64,000 nt of DNA from an uncultured Prevotellaceae bacterium (GCA_900318205.1 ONJS01000008.1:186001-250000); one strand, 5' to 3'; counted from the stretch's first letter, positions 9,058-17,903 are shown. Translations and numbers: made by a program. Notes: generated by a model from the sequence alone, not told the origin.

Positions 9058-10455
9058 TCAGAACTGGAAATAGATGAACTGCATGTCCCTGTCAAGGCCG
9101 CATACCGAGATGCCCACGGTGAGCAGCCAGTAGATCAGCCACCTCACTGCAGCGGGGAACGGCATGCGCTCCAGGGGGAACTCCTGGCGGCGTCCCAGCC
9201 ACTCGATGATGAAGAACGGGACCATGTAGAAGATGGGCTGGCCGAAGGTGGGGCGGACAAGCCAGCTGGTGTTCAGCACCACATCGAGAATCTCGCCCAG
9301 GTGGGCGATATTGGCCGCACGGAAGGCGATGGCACTCAGCGCAAAAAGCAGGAACGTCACCACGATGCGCGGCAGGTCGCGCAACCCGGCGTGTTCGCTC
9401 AAGCGGCGCTTCGGCAGGAAAACGAACGGCAGCACCAGCAGTCCGTTGACCACGCCCCAGATGACGAATGTCCAGTCCGCACCGTGCCACAGCCCCGACA
9501 GCAGGAACAGCACCATCACGTTCAGTGCCGTGCGCCACCTGCCTCGGCGTGAGCCGCCCATCGGGAAATACACGTAGTGGCGGAACCACGATATCAGCGA
9601 GATGTGCCAACGCTGCCACAGCTCCTTCATGTTGCGCGAGAAGAAGGGGTAGCGGAAGTTGGCCTGCAGGCGGATGTTGAACAACCGGGCAGAGCCGATG
9701 GCGATGTCGCTGTAGCCCGAGAAGTCGGCATAGATCTGTACCACGAACAGCACGCCCGCCCACAGCATGCTTGCCGCTGAGAAGTGATACGGGTTGTACA
9801 GCAGATAGTCCACATAGTAGCCGATGCTGTCGGCGATGATTACCTTTTTGGCAAGACCCCACAGGATTTGGCGCATGCCGATGACCGCCGTGTCATAGTC
9901 AAATGACTTCTTGCGCAGGAACTGCGGCAGCAGATTGGAAGCCCGTTCGATGGGACCCGCTACCAGCTGCGGGAAAAAAGCGATGAAAACACAGAAGGCC
10001 ACCGCATCGCGTGTGGGCTTGACATCTCCGCGGTACACGTCCACCGTGTAGCTGATGGCTTGGAAGGTGTAGAACGAAATGCCCACAGGCAGCAGGATGT
10101 TCAACGTCGGCCAGTCGGGACTCAGACCGAACAGACCCAAGAAATCGACTAGGCTGTCACGCAGGAAGCCCAGGTATTTGAACACCACCAGCACGCCCAA
10201 GTTAAGCACGACATTGGCCGCCACCCACCAGCGGTCATGACGAGAGCGGTCTCCGCGCAACAACAGTGCCGAGCCATAGGTCGTCAACGACGTGAGCACA
10301 ATCAGACACAGCATCCGCCAGTCCCACCAGCCGTAGAACAGATAGCTCGCGGCAAGAAGAAACAGGTTCTGAAGCCTCAACCGCCCTTTCAACCCCCAAT
10401 AAACCAAAAACACCAGAGGAAGAAACATCGCGTATGTATAAGTGTCAAACTGCAT
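9058..10455 (-). CDS. MBOAT family O-acyltransferase (AlgI-like), paralog 2
   Basis: A 465-residue membrane O-acyltransferase, closely similar over its whole length to the gene at 4874-6274. It has GISFYTFQAISYTVDVYRGD, ADFSGYSDIAIGSARL, WQRWHISL and the SGLWHGADWTFVIWG block with the catalytic-type His near residue 324. About ten hydrophobic segments are visible. It probably acylates an exported polysaccharide or other surface polymer. The following gene (8023-9044) would be its acyl-transfer or acceptor partner, but that gene is broken, which may leave this enzyme without its usual complex. Family call is firm, substrate unknown. Confidence 0.92.
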   Translation of the reverse strand: MQFDTYTYAMFLPLVFLVYWGLKGRLRLQNLFLLAASYLFYGWWDWRMLCLIVLTSLTTYGSALLLRGDRSRHDRWWVAANVVLNLGVLVVFKYLGFLRDSLVDFLGLFGLSPDWPTLNILLPVGISFYTFQAISYTVDVYRGDVKPTRDAVAFCVFIAFFPQLVAGPIERASNLLPQFLRKKSFDYDTAVIGMRQILWGLAKKVIIADSIGYYVDYLLYNPYHFSAASMLWAGVLFVVQIYADFSGYSDIAIGSARLFNIRLQANFRYPFFSRNMKELWQRWHISLISWFRHYVYFPMGGSRRGRWRTALNVMVLFLLSGLWHGADWTFVIWGVVNGLLVLPFVFLPKRRLSEHAGLRDLPRIVVTFLLFALSAIAFRAANIAHLGEILDVVLNTSWLVRPTFGQPIFYMVPFFIIEWLGRRQEFPLERMPFPAAVRWLIYWLLTVGISVCGLDRDMQFIYFQF

Positions 10456-10560
10456 GGTTAACGCAAAACAACCTTATCTTCAATCGGATGAAATTATCGT
10501 GATGGTAGATTTCATCTTTTTTATATAACAACTTGAAAATGATTATTGCAACTAGGATGT

Positions 10561-12171
10561 TCAGTGAGACAACAGATAATCAATCAGTTGTGTCACGTCG
10601 CCGATATCAAGTTTACCGTTGGCGTTCATGTCAAGGCGGTAAAGCGAACCTTTCTCTCCGCCTTTTAGCAGCAGATTAATCAAAGCAGTCACGTCACCGA
10701 TGGTTACCTTGCCGTCACCATTGATATCTCCCTTCAAACCATACACCTTATCAGGGTTGAAGCGCATACCCTTGTAAATAATTTCTCCGTCCTTAATGAC
10801 GTGGCTCAGGCCGCAATACTCTTGATAATCGGCATCGGCTCCAGGCTGGCGCGTAAACGGCGTCAACAAGTCACCCATGTTACGACTATCAAAACCAATA
10901 CCCTCAACCAGATAGCAGATCGGTTCACCTTGTGCATCAACATAGGCCCAACGCAGGCATTCGTGACCTTCCACGAGAATCGGATCAACCTGTTTGAAAT
11001 TCTCACTATTCAGTGTTGATGGTTTCTCCTGGCTCATATTTTGACGGATGATATTTCCTGCCACAAAACCTGGCACCAGATTTCGGCCTATCATATACAA
11101 CTGCGTGTTCAAATCTCCTTCATGAGAGTCAAATTGGAGCATGTTACGGCCTTCTGATACGACCTTTTGTAATGCCAGATTACTTCCACAGAAGACACTT
11201 ACATCAAAGGGGGCTTCCATAAGGAAGCTAATGATGCTGTCATTGTCATGGTTAATCTTTTCACCAGTATAGTAGTGGCACTTTTTGGCATTAAAGCCAT
11301 CAGTAGGTATCACACCACTGATTTCATAGGTGTAATAGTATCTTGTTGTATCACCATTGTTGATGATGACTTTTTCGTTGACCCACTGGACGCCATCTCG
11401 AACGATAGGCATTCGGCCATCTGTAGGTGCCACTTCTCCATAATTAACGCTTTTATAGACGATTTCACCATTTTCCACCACATGGCTAAGATAATAAGCT
11501 GGCTCGAGAATTGGGTTGACGTCCGTATGAAGATAGCTCAATGGGTAACCGGCACGATAACCGTCAACACCTATGCCTTCTATCACATAATAATCAAAGG
11601 TATCACGGATGCGGAACTTGTGACGTTTGGCCTTCTGTTCATCCAAGTCAAGTTCATCTATACCAAGGGACTCAAAGCCGTAGTCATTGAAGTGGTTGCA
11701 AATATTCCTGTAAAAGGTTTCTGGGTCATTGAAGTTGAGCAGAATGAATTCCTCGCCTGCCTTTAGGAGTTCTTCAACGTTGGAAGAATGTAAGGGACCA
11801 TAACTGATCCAAAAATCTGGAAAGGTTTTCTCCTGACCACCGGGAACGATGCCGTACACAATCTTGTTCTCTTCACGCAAATAGACTAGCACAGTATCAT
11901 TAACACTGTTGATGGAGTCACCACAGTATTTGTGCATCGCCTTGTAAAGAAGCCCATTGATGACGCTGTCCCCTTTAATCTCAAGTGTGAAATAATTCTT
12001 CCCTGGCTGGAAAAATTGGTCCCTCCATTGAGGATAATATGTTCCCCTGTTCTCGTAAAAGCAGATCCATTGCACTCCTTCACGGACGAAGGGGACATAT
12101 CCATTCTCCTGCGCTAATGACTGAATCACACCCAGCAGCGCCAAAATCACAATAATTAAATACTTCTTCAT
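10561..12171 (-). CDS. Secreted protein of unknown function with dockerin-like tail
   Basis: A 536-residue exported protein with a clear signal peptide (MKKYLIIVILALLGVIQSLAQ). The body has two related halves, each opening with a PxVRxGVQW motif (FVREGVQWICFYENRG near residue 29, IVRDGVQWVNEKVI near 260), suggesting an internal duplication. Each half contains a DSxxNGxxYKxxHxYxGDSI-like segment. The last 60 residues are two dockerin-like repeats (GDINGDGKVTIGDVTALIN and DMNANGKLDIGDVTQLIDYLL). I recognise no enzymatic family. The DUF-type duplicated architecture and tail are typical of Prevotella/Muribaculaceae exported proteins. It is transcribed from its own promoter near 12259-12292. Confidence 0.8.
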   Translation of the reverse strand: MKKYLIIVILALLGVIQSLAQENGYVPFVREGVQWICFYENRGTYYPQWRDQFFQPGKNYFTLEIKGDSVINGLLYKAMHKYCGDSINSVNDTVLVYLREENKIVYGIVPGGQEKTFPDFWISYGPLHSSNVEELLKAGEEFILLNFNDPETFYRNICNHFNDYGFESLGIDELDLDEQKAKRHKFRIRDTFDYYVIEGIGVDGYRAGYPLSYLHTDVNPILEPAYYLSHVVENGEIVYKSVNYGEVAPTDGRMPIVRDGVQWVNEKVIINNGDTTRYYYTYEISGVIPTDGFNAKKCHYYTGEKINHDNDSIISFLMEAPFDVSVFCGSNLALQKVVSEGRNMLQFDSHEGDLNTQLYMIGRNLVPGFVAGNIIRQNMSQEKPSTLNSENFKQVDPILVEGHECLRWAYVDAQGEPICYLVEGIGFDSRNMGDLLTPFTRQPGADADYQEYCGLSHVIKDGEIIYKGMRFNPDKVYGLKGDINGDGKVTIGDVTALINLLLKGGEKGSLYRLDMNANGKLDIGDVTQLIDYLLSH

Positions 12172-12592
12172 AATACTTTTCTTTAAACATTATTATTTGA
12201 TGAGAAATCTATCTGTATCCCCCTTTTTCATCGGAGAAAAACGGTCATGTTCTTTTTGCAAAATTACGATGAAAACAAGATTGAACTACAAAAAACCAGT
12301 TAACATTATATATAGATAATTTGCTGAATAACAACGTGTTGCAAAACTAAAAAATCATCACAGATAAATATGTCGAAAAGAGAGCCGAATCTGGACGATC
12401 CGACCCTCTTTTCATGCACTGGGAACGACTTATAATCACTCCCCTACGGATATTTCTCAACTTCATTCAAGTTCCTGAAGTGCGAAACACTTCAGAACTT
12501 GAAGGTTCATGGTTAAAACTTAGTGATGAATTCTATAAGTGATTGCGAGTATTGTCAGCTTTATCTCAACTCTTAACCCTAACATCTAATCC
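12172..12592. other. Gene-free gap of 421 bases with promoter and hairpins
   Basis: Holds the promoter of the 10561-12171 gene: minus-strand -7 TAATTTTG at 12259-12266 and a possible -33 TTTG at 12289-12292, spacing 22. Two hairpin-forming stretches follow: AAAAGAG/CTCTTTT around 12376-12412, and a strong one at 12466-12503 made of two 8-bp stems with one bulged C and the loop CGAAA. The latter lies after the minus-strand gene ending at 12593 and may end its transcript. No coding signal is seen. Confidence 0.55.
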
Positions 12593-12997
12593 TCAATCTC
12601 CAAATCCAAAATGAGGTGTCTTTTTATCGTAATAGATGTAGATGTTTTTCACATATGTGTTTCTCAATGGCGTGAAAATGAATATTGTATAGTAACCTTC
12701 TTGAAAAGAAGATACGTCTATCGTGGCAAATGAGCCATTGACGGTAATCGAATATGGATGTAGCATATCATTCTCATAATATATCTTCACGCCGTAATAA
12801 CCCACATCTCCTGTACCGGTGATGGTAATCGTTTGACTCACATTATCATACTCAATACAAGGCTCATCATTGATGATGTGCAAATCGTGATTGTCACTTT
12901 GAGTAGTATGCTCAATATATATCTGTCCTTTGTTGTTGCTTTGTCCATTTACATTAAGCGACAACACTAAGAAAAATAATAAAAGACACTTTTTCAT
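12593..12997 (-). CDS. Small exported beta-rich protein (DUF3244-like)
   Basis: A 134-residue protein with a signal peptide (MKKCLLLFFLVLSLNVNGQ). An ATG 14 codons upstream would put charged residues before the hydrophobic core, so 12997 is the better start. The mature part contains the pattern IEYDNVSQTITITGTGDVGYYGVKIYY...FATIDVSSFQEGYYTI. This resembles the small Ig-like DUF3244 proteins common in Bacteroidales, which have a GxYxI segment near the end. Function unknown. It has its own consensus promoter (13026-13057) and lies downstream of, but separately from, the TPR/HTH gene. Confidence 0.65.
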   Translation of the reverse strand: MKKCLLLFFLVLSLNVNGQSNNKGQIYIEHTTQSDNHDLHIINDEPCIEYDNVSQTITITGTGDVGYYGVKIYYENDMLHPYSITVNGSFATIDVSSFQEGYYTIFIFTPLRNTYVKNIYIYYDKKTPHFGFGD

Positions 12998-13025
12998 ATG
13001 ACGTATTTGTTCTTGTTTCGAGTTG

Positions 13026-13057
13026 CAAAAATACTTCAAAATAGAATCACCAACAAA
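13026..13057 (-). promoter_or_regulatory. Promoter of the small exported protein gene
   Basis: Minus strand: -33 TTTG (13054-13057) and -7 TATTTTTG (13026-13033) with 20-base spacing, a full match to the Bacteroidetes consensus, 28 bases before the chosen start. Confidence 0.75.
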
Positions 13058-13120
13058 AAAATCAATTCACATTTTAACACCTTAATTAACTGATTATCAT
13101 GCTTTTAAAAAATCAATAAA

Positions 13121-14860
13121 TTAACATGGTATTTTATGAGATGATTTGATGGACTCTTGAAGCCTATTCTCCATATACATTTGGATGAATTCTTCAAATT
13201 TTGCATCAATACCGATTTTTTTCTTTATCAATCGGTTCTTGTAGTTGCTAACCGTCACAGCACTTGTGTAGTTCATACACAATTTAATGATTTGCGGTGA
13301 AATGTTAGCGCACAACAGATTAAAGAGTTTAAGATCACTGTCTGATAGTTGCGGATAGTTTTTCTCAACAAATGTGGCAATGCCATTGAATTCACCATCT
13401 ACCGATAATTTGATTCTCTCCCAGAAGGAATTGCTCAGTTTGAGGTTTAAAATCTCGTGGCGCTCATTCATCGTCTTGAAGAGGCTTGACAATGGTACGA
13501 TATGCTTAACTTTGCTCTCATCCCGGGTTTTCACCCTGATACTCTGGAAAAGCTCATTAAGGGCTGACATCCGGTAGCCGACAAGCTGAGAAATGTTGAC
13601 ATCACTCTTCTCGTTGAGCTGTTGTTTCAACATTTCGAGTTGTGATGTCAATTCCTGTTTTGTGGATGTGATTTCTTTGCGATAGTTAGCCAACGAGTGT
13701 TGTAGCCTATAGACAATCCACAACAGAAGAAGAAGCAGTAAGAAAACAAAAATCAGACTATTCATCAGGTTTTTGTTTTTCTTGTGAGTGATGACATTGT
13801 CTTTCGATTCCTGTATCAGGTTAAACTCTACTTCTGCTTTGCCAAGTTCTGTCTCCTTGGAGGATTTCAGGATCTGCGTGGCTATCTCGTATGACTGCTC
13901 AGTTGTGAATGTATCATTTATGCCAAATTTCTCTGCTTGTGCTATTTCAGTCATCACATCGTATCGTCCCATTGAGTCAATAGGATCAACAGGAGGTGGC
14001 ATCATCTGAAACACATGTTTTGCCGAGTCAATGCGCCCCAACTTGGCATAGGCAAGAGCAGCGTATGTGTAGAATTGTGATTCCTTGCAGAACTCTTTGC
14101 CATTCCTTAAGACATACATGGCCAATTCCTTCGCATTGAGATAATCATTTTTATGGAAATAGTAGAATCCGGCAAGTTTTGATATGTAGGTATATTGCTT
14201 AGACGGTTTGTATTGCTGGGCCAATTGAATTGCCCGCACAAGGTATTGCTCGGTTGAGTCAGGATAAGTTAAGCCACAGATGGCACCTAAATCTCCATAG
14301 CAGGAAATAAGATAATTGGTGTCCTTGAGTGCCTCAAAATAGTAAATGGCTTCCTTGAGGCGAATGATGGCGGCACTGTCCTGGGAATACTCATTCTTAT
14401 ATAAAGAAGCTATACGCATTTTACTGTAGCCCAGATTGTAATAGTCATCAGGGTCGGCGGTTGTCTCAGCTGTTTTAAAATAGAGCAAAGCACTGTCTGG
14501 ATGACCTAGTTCTTCCATGACAGCACCTTTGTAGATATTAGCGCGGGTAAGTTTTTCTTTTTCTTTGGGATGGGCGCGGTAATAGCCGAGGGCGTAGTTA
14601 ATATCACTATCACTGGTTGCAGTGACGTAAGCCTTATAGCGTGCTTGGACCAGCAGCAGGTCACGATAGGCGCGGTCGCCGTCGGTTGCCAAGTCATTGG
14701 AAGATAGTGCCTCAAGCAACGCCATCGCGCTGTCAGCATGGTCATGGATCAGGCTGTCCGCCGCCATGAGGCGGTTGTCGTAGCGATGCGTGTTACCACA
14801 ACTCGGGACCACAGCCCCAAGAACAAGCATCGTCCAAATATAAACCATCAGCTTTCTCAT
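13121..14860 (-). CDS. TPR-repeat lipoprotein with membrane segment and C-terminal HTH
   Basis: A 579-residue protein of a Bacteroidetes-specific regulator type. A lipobox-like signal (VVPSCG, Cys21) is followed by tetratricopeptide-like helices over about residues 30-320 (for example AVMEELGHPDSALLYFKTAE, NLGYSKMRIASLYKNEY). One strong transmembrane helix comes next (NSLIFVFLLLLLLLWIVY, about 360-380), then a coiled coil (about 388-415). The C-terminal 130 residues contain a helix-turn-helix-like segment (LSDSDLKLFNLLCANISPQIIKLCMNYT... VSNYKNRLIKKKIG). By analogy it may sense envelope signals and act on transcription from the membrane, but this is inference. It stands alone on the minus strand. 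Confidence 0.8.
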   Translation of the reverse strand: MRKLMVYIWTMLVLGAVVPSCGNTHRYDNRLMAADSLIHDHADSAMALLEALSSNDLATDGDRAYRDLLLVQARYKAYVTATSDSDINYALGYYRAHPKEKEKLTRANIYKGAVMEELGHPDSALLYFKTAETTADPDDYYNLGYSKMRIASLYKNEYSQDSAAIIRLKEAIYYFEALKDTNYLISCYGDLGAICGLTYPDSTEQYLVRAIQLAQQYKPSKQYTYISKLAGFYYFHKNDYLNAKELAMYVLRNGKEFCKESQFYTYAALAYAKLGRIDSAKHVFQMMPPPVDPIDSMGRYDVMTEIAQAEKFGINDTFTTEQSYEIATQILKSSKETELGKAEVEFNLIQESKDNVITHKKNKNLMNSLIFVFLLLLLLLWIVYRLQHSLANYRKEITSTKQELTSQLEMLKQQLNEKSDVNISQLVGYRMSALNELFQSIRVKTRDESKVKHIVPLSSLFKTMNERHEILNLKLSNSFWERIKLSVDGEFNGIATFVEKNYPQLSDSDLKLFNLLCANISPQIIKLCMNYTSAVTVSNYKNRLIKKKIGIDAKFEEFIQMYMENRLQESIKSSHKIPC

Positions 14861-14987
14861 TGACCAGAGGTATATATCAACAAACTAGGGTTATTAGCAC
14901 TTCTTCACAATAATAAACGCACAAACCCGACAGTTTATTGTATTTTTTAGGTCAACATACTAATGTGATGAGCACTAAACGCCGATG

Positions 14988-15010
14988 CCTCTAACCTCTA
15001 ATCTCTATCC
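14988..15010. repeat. Short period-7 array (CTCTAAC type)
   Basis: Three degenerate heptamers: CTCTAAC, CTCTAAT, CTCTATC. Same family as the TTAGAGA arrays elsewhere in the window, but here not next to a stop codon. Confidence 0.6.
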
Positions 15011-15039
15011 AGCTCGTGAAGCGAGCATAACAACACAAG

Positions 15040-15075
15040 GCAAAGCGTTAAACCGAGTAGTGGTTAACGCTTTGC
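15040..15075. terminator. Terminator of the tRNA-Glu/rpsT unit
   Basis: A 12-bp perfect stem GCAAAGCGTTAA/TTAACGCTTTGC, extendable inside the loop, directly downstream (minus strand) of the second tRNA-Glu and followed there by a T-rich stretch. A second small hairpin GCTCG/CGAGC sits at 15012-15026. Confidence 0.75.
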
Positions 15076-15080
15076 TGCGG

Positions 15081-15152
15081 TAGCCCATAGCAGAATCGAA
15101 CTGCTCTTTCAAGAATGAAAATCTTGCGTCCTAGCCGATAGACGAATGGGCC
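15081..15152 (-). tRNA. tRNA-Glu (anticodon TTC), copy 2
   Basis: A 72-base tRNA with acceptor GGCCCAT/ATGGGCT (first pair G-U), D-arm GTCTATCGGCTAGGAC, anticodon loop with TTC, T-arm AGCAG-TTCGATT-CTGCT and discriminator A. No CCA is encoded. It is identical over all 72 bases to the copy at 15503-15574. Confidence 0.93.
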
Positions 15153-15203
15153 GTACCTTGCTGAACCACGACACCTGGTGGGAGGTGTCGCGCTCCTAAT
15201 TGC

Positions 15204-15464
15204 TTAGGCCTGGTTCAGCTTGTTAATGTGCTGAGCGAGCTTTGACTTCAGGTTTGCAGCCTTGTTCTTGCTGATCACGTTCTTACCAGCAAGCTTGTCG
15301 AGCATAGCAACCACCTTGGGCATAGCCTCGGTAGCTTCCTTTGCGTCGGTCATTTTGCGAATGTTGCGAACAGCATTGCGCATGGTCTTGCTGTAATAAC
15401 GGTTGCGAAGACGACGGGTCTCGCTCTGACGGATTCTCTTAATAGCTGATTTATGGTTTGCCAT
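15204..15464 (-). CDS. rpsT: 30S ribosomal protein S20
   Basis: An 86-residue, lysine/arginine-rich ribosomal protein beginning [20 protein letters not shown], which is the conserved S20 N-terminus. It binds 16S rRNA early in small-subunit assembly. The length is normal. The gene lies between two identical tRNA-Glu genes, 38 bases after one and 51 before the other. The only consensus promoter is upstream of the first tRNA, so all three are probably one transcript processed by tRNA maturation enzymes. Confidence 0.97.
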   Translation of the reverse strand: MANHKSAIKRIRQSETRRLRNRYYSKTMRNAVRNIRKMTDAKEATEAMPKVVAMLDKLAGKNVISKNKAANLKSKLAQHINKLNQA

Positions 15465-15502
15465 AATATAATATAAAACTTTGATATTTATGTTGTTAAT
15501 TG

Positions 15503-15574
15503 TAGCCCATAGCAGAATCGAACTGCTCTTTCAAGAATGAAAATCTTGCGTCCTAGCCGATAGACGAATGGGCC
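15503..15574 (-). tRNA. tRNA-Glu (anticodon TTC), copy 1
   Basis: Same sequence and fold as the copy at 15081-15152. It is the first gene of the unit, with its promoter at 15605-15635. Confidence 0.93.
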
Positions 15575-15604
15575 ATTTCGCGGATTTTTCCGCAAAAGCG
15601 ACTG

Positions 15605-15635
15605 CAAAATTAGAACTATTTTTTGAATTGACAAA
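15605..15635 (-). promoter_or_regulatory. Promoter of the tRNA-Glu/rpsT/tRNA-Glu unit
   Basis: Minus strand: -33 TTTG (15632-15635) and -7 TAATTTTG (15605-15612), spacing 19. Confidence 0.75.
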
Positions 15636-15720
15636 ATTTAACTCGCCTAAAAGCGGAAAAAGTTGCGTTTTTTGCCACTTTTTTAACCCCTGATTGCCAA
15701 ATAATGAGTAAATTAGCGGC

Positions 15721-16446
15721 ATGTATGAGAAGTTGAGGGGTGTCGTCCTGAACACCATCCGATACAGCGACAAGCACAACATCGTGCACATCTACACCGA
15801 TGGGCGCGGGCTGATGTCGTTTGCCGTTCCATTGGGCAAAACCCAGGCGGCACGCATGCGCAATGCGCTGCTCATGCCTCTGTCACTGGTGGACCTGGAA
15901 GCCGGCGTTCGGCCGGGGCGCGACCTGGCGGTATTGCGCGAGATTCACCGCAACTTCCCTCTCGCTACCATCTACAGCGACCCCGTGAAAAACGCCATCT
16001 CACTATTCATCAGCGAACTGTTGGCCCATGTCATCCAGGAGCCCGAGGGCAACGACCCGCTGTTCCGCTACATCGAGCAGGCAGTGCAACTGCTGGAGCA
16101 ACTGCCCGGCCATGTTGCCAATTTCCACATCTGTTTTCTCTATCACCTGGGAGCCCATCTGGGCATCCAGCCCAACGTGGAGAGCCATCACGACGGCTAC
16201 TGGTTTGACATGACCGACGGCGTGTTCGTCCCAGCGCCTGTCAGCGGCCACATGAATCTGCAGCCCAGCGAGGCGCAGGTCATCCACCTGCTCTCGCGCA
16301 TGACATTCAGCAACATGGCGGTCTTCCGTTTCAACCGCGAGGAGCGCAACCGCGTGCTTGACGTCATCATCAGTTACTACCGCCTGCACAACGCCGCCAT
16401 CGGCACCCTGCGCTCCCCCGACATCCTCAAGCAACTGTTTGTCTGA
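15721..16446 (+). CDS. recO: DNA repair protein RecO
   Basis: A 241-residue RecO, which helps RecF/RecR load RecA on gapped DNA and anneals single strands. The N-terminal OB fold is visible (MYEKLRGVVLNTIRYSDKHN... TDGRGLMSFAVP), as is the Bacteroidetes-type helical C-terminus (FLYHLGAHLGIQPN, YWFDMTDGVF, VIISYYRLHN). The zinc-binding cysteines of some other RecO proteins are absent, as usual in this phylum. It is divergent from the tRNA-Glu/rpsT unit and ends before a convergent operon. Confidence 0.93.
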   Translation: MYEKLRGVVLNTIRYSDKHNIVHIYTDGRGLMSFAVPLGKTQAARMRNALLMPLSLVDLEAGVRPGRDLAVLREIHRNFPLATIYSDPVKNAISLFISELLAHVIQEPEGNDPLFRYIEQAVQLLEQLPGHVANFHICFLYHLGAHLGIQPNVESHHDGYWFDMTDGVFVPAPVSGHMNLQPSEAQVIHLLSRMTFSNMAVFRFNREERNRVLDVIISYYRLHNAAIGTLRSPDILKQLFV

Positions 16447-16449
16447 TTT

Positions 16450-16535
16450 GTACTGATACCCATTTCATCCGCCATGACCCATTTCATCCGCTATGTAGAG
16501 ACGCAAAATTTTGCGTCTCCAGGCCAGCATTTTGG
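16450..16535. repeat. TAGAGACGC hairpin repeat, copy 2
   Basis: Perfect 22-base palindrome GAGACGCAAAA/TTTTGCGTCTC (16498-16519) with the same flanks as copy 1: GTACTGATACC before, AGGCCAGCATTTTGG after. The upstream flank has an internal duplication of about 20 bases around ATTTCATCCGC. It lies in the convergent gap between recO and the TPM gene. Confidence 0.75.
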
Positions 16536-16551
16536 TAATATCCTATAATCA

Positions 16552-16591
16552 TTAAGGACCTTAAAGACCTTACGGTCCTTAAAGTCCTTAA
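16552..16591. terminator. Long AAGGACC hairpin between convergent genes
   Basis: A 40-base near-perfect palindrome starting TTAAGGACCTTAAAGACC. Read on the minus strand it pairs fully, with two G-U pairs. It is built from degenerate 8-9 base units and probably ends the LemA-TPM transcript, though no T-run follows. Confidence 0.55.
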
Positions 16592-16621
16592 CGACTAATA
16601 AATTTCTTCTCGGGCGAGCGA

Positions 16622-17425
16622 TTACCAGCTGCCGCCGCCTCCACCGCCGCCGAACGAGCCGCCGCCGAAGCCGCCCCATCCGCCGCCGCCGAAGGAACCG
16701 CCGCCGCCCCAAGAGGAGCCGCCGCGACCCCAGTCGCTGCCGGATGTGAAGATGATTGGTCCGCCCCAGGTGCCGGTGTCACCGTTATTGCGGTGGTTGC
16801 CGCCGTTACCTTGATTGCTCTGGTGGGCAAGGAACAAGAATAAGGCCAGGATGCAGATGAACAAGATCAAGCCTAACAAGGCATCATCGCCATCCTCACT
16901 CACATAGTCCTCCTCGTTGTACTCGCCGATAGCCAGGTCGCGGACCATCTGTGCACCTGCCCACACGCCTCCCAGATAGTCATTCTCCTTGAAGTGGGGA
17001 ATCATCTCGTGGTCCACGATGCGCCTGCAGGCTGCATCGGTGATGCCGCCTTCCAAGCCATAACCTGTGGCGATGAAGGCGTCACCCTTGCTGTCGGCGG
17101 TCTTGGGCTTGACGAGGATGACGACACCGTTGCGATGTCTTTGGGTTCCCACACCCCACTGCTGACCGATGCTGTAGGCCATCATGGCCTTGTCATAGCC
17201 GCCGAGGTCGTCCATGGTAACCACACAGATCTGGTTGCTGGTCTCCATGGCAATTTTCTCCAAGGAGTCCTCCAGCCACTGGCAATCGCCCAGAATGCCG
17301 GCAAAGTCGTTGACCAGGCGCGGCGGATCAGGCCGTGGCGGCACTTGTGCCGCTGCTGCCAGGACGGTGAGGCCCAATAGCAAGACCGCCGTCAGACGCA
17401 ATACTGCTTTATTCCAAGTTGCCAT
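16622..17425 (-). CDS. TPM domain membrane protein (YgcG/Psb32 type)
   Basis: About 267 residues: signal peptide (TAVLLLGLTVLAAAAQ), TPM domain (about 30-170) with LVNDFAGILGD, ICVVTMDDLGGYD, GVVILVKPKTADSKGDAFIATGYGLEG and DYLGGVWAGAQM, then a transmembrane helix (LLGLILFICILALFLFLA), and a tail of Gly, Ser, Trp and Phe repeats (SFGGGGWGGFGGGSFGGG). The glycine-rich tail is usual for this family. Start uncertain: the frame opens at 17473, but a start at 17425 or 17431 places the signal peptide at the N-terminus and overlaps the upstream TPM gene by under 25 bases. Family members act in the envelope, often with LemA; the biochemical role is unknown. Confidence 0.88.
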   Translation of the reverse strand: MATWNKAVLRLTAVLLLGLTVLAAAAQVPPRPDPPRLVNDFAGILGDCQWLEDSLEKIAMETSNQICVVTMDDLGGYDKAMMAYSIGQQWGVGTQRHRNGVVILVKPKTADSKGDAFIATGYGLEGGITDAACRRIVDHEMIPHFKENDYLGGVWAGAQMVRDLAIGEYNEEDYVSEDGDDALLGLILFICILALFLFLAHQSNQGNGGNHRNNGDTGTWGGPIIFTSGSDWGRGGSSWGGGGSFGGGGWGGFGGGSFGGGGGGGSW

Positions 17426-17900
17426 ATTCATTACTGTGGTCGTCGGTTTCGACATCATCGTCAAGGTCGTCAAAGGTGACCTCGTTGCTCAATTCATTCT
17501 CGTCATCACGCTCACCGGGGAAATACTGCGACAAGCGCTCGCCCATGTGGGCGATGATTTCGCACAAGCCGTCAACAGGCCTTCCTGCCTTGAGAAAACG
17601 TGCCAACTCCTCCACCTCGTTATCCCAAAATCCCTCAGGAATTAAATTATTGATACCCGCATCGCCCAGGATGGCCAACTTGCGGTCCTGATAGGCAATG
17701 AAGATGAGTACAGCATTGCGCCGCTTGGTGGAATAGAGATGCAGACGGTCAAAGGTCCTGGCGGCACGTTTCATCACATTGCCGCGGCACCGAGGCGTCA
17801 CGTGGACGCAGATCTCGCCCGTCGTGTGACGCTCGGCAGCGGTAATGGCGGCGGCTATGCGCCGTTGACCTTCACTGGGGATGAAATCGGCCAGTGCCAT
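17409..17900 (-). CDS. TPM domain protein without membrane anchor
   Basis: A 163-residue protein consisting mainly of a second TPM-like domain (ITAAERHTTGEICVHVTPRCRG... YSTKRRNAVLIFIAYQDRKLAILGDAGIN). It lacks a signal peptide and membrane helix and ends in an acidic stretch (FDDLDDDVETDD). It is the middle gene of a LemA-TPM-TPM operon, 3 bases after lemA and overlapping the next gene. Pairing of a long glycine-tailed TPM protein with a short cytosolic one next to LemA recurs in Bacteroidetes. Function unknown. Confidence 0.85.
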   Translation of the reverse strand: MALADFIPSEGQRRIAAAITAAERHTTGEICVHVTPRCRGNVMKRAARTFDRLHLYSTKRRNAVLIFIAYQDRKLAILGDAGINNLIPEGFWDNEVEELARFLKAGRPVDGLCEIIAHMGERLSQYFPGERDDENELSNEVTFDDLDDDVETDDHSNEYGNLE

Positions 17901-17903
17901 CGG

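Noticed and set aside
10487-10516. GATGAAAT/ATTTCATC hairpin with T-run as a terminator
   Set aside because: The T-run follows only on the plus strand, while both neighbouring genes are on the minus strand.
15721-16446. Consensus promoter directly upstream of recO
   Set aside because: No TAnnTTTG box was found on the plus strand in the gap; the good boxes there face the tRNA-Glu unit.
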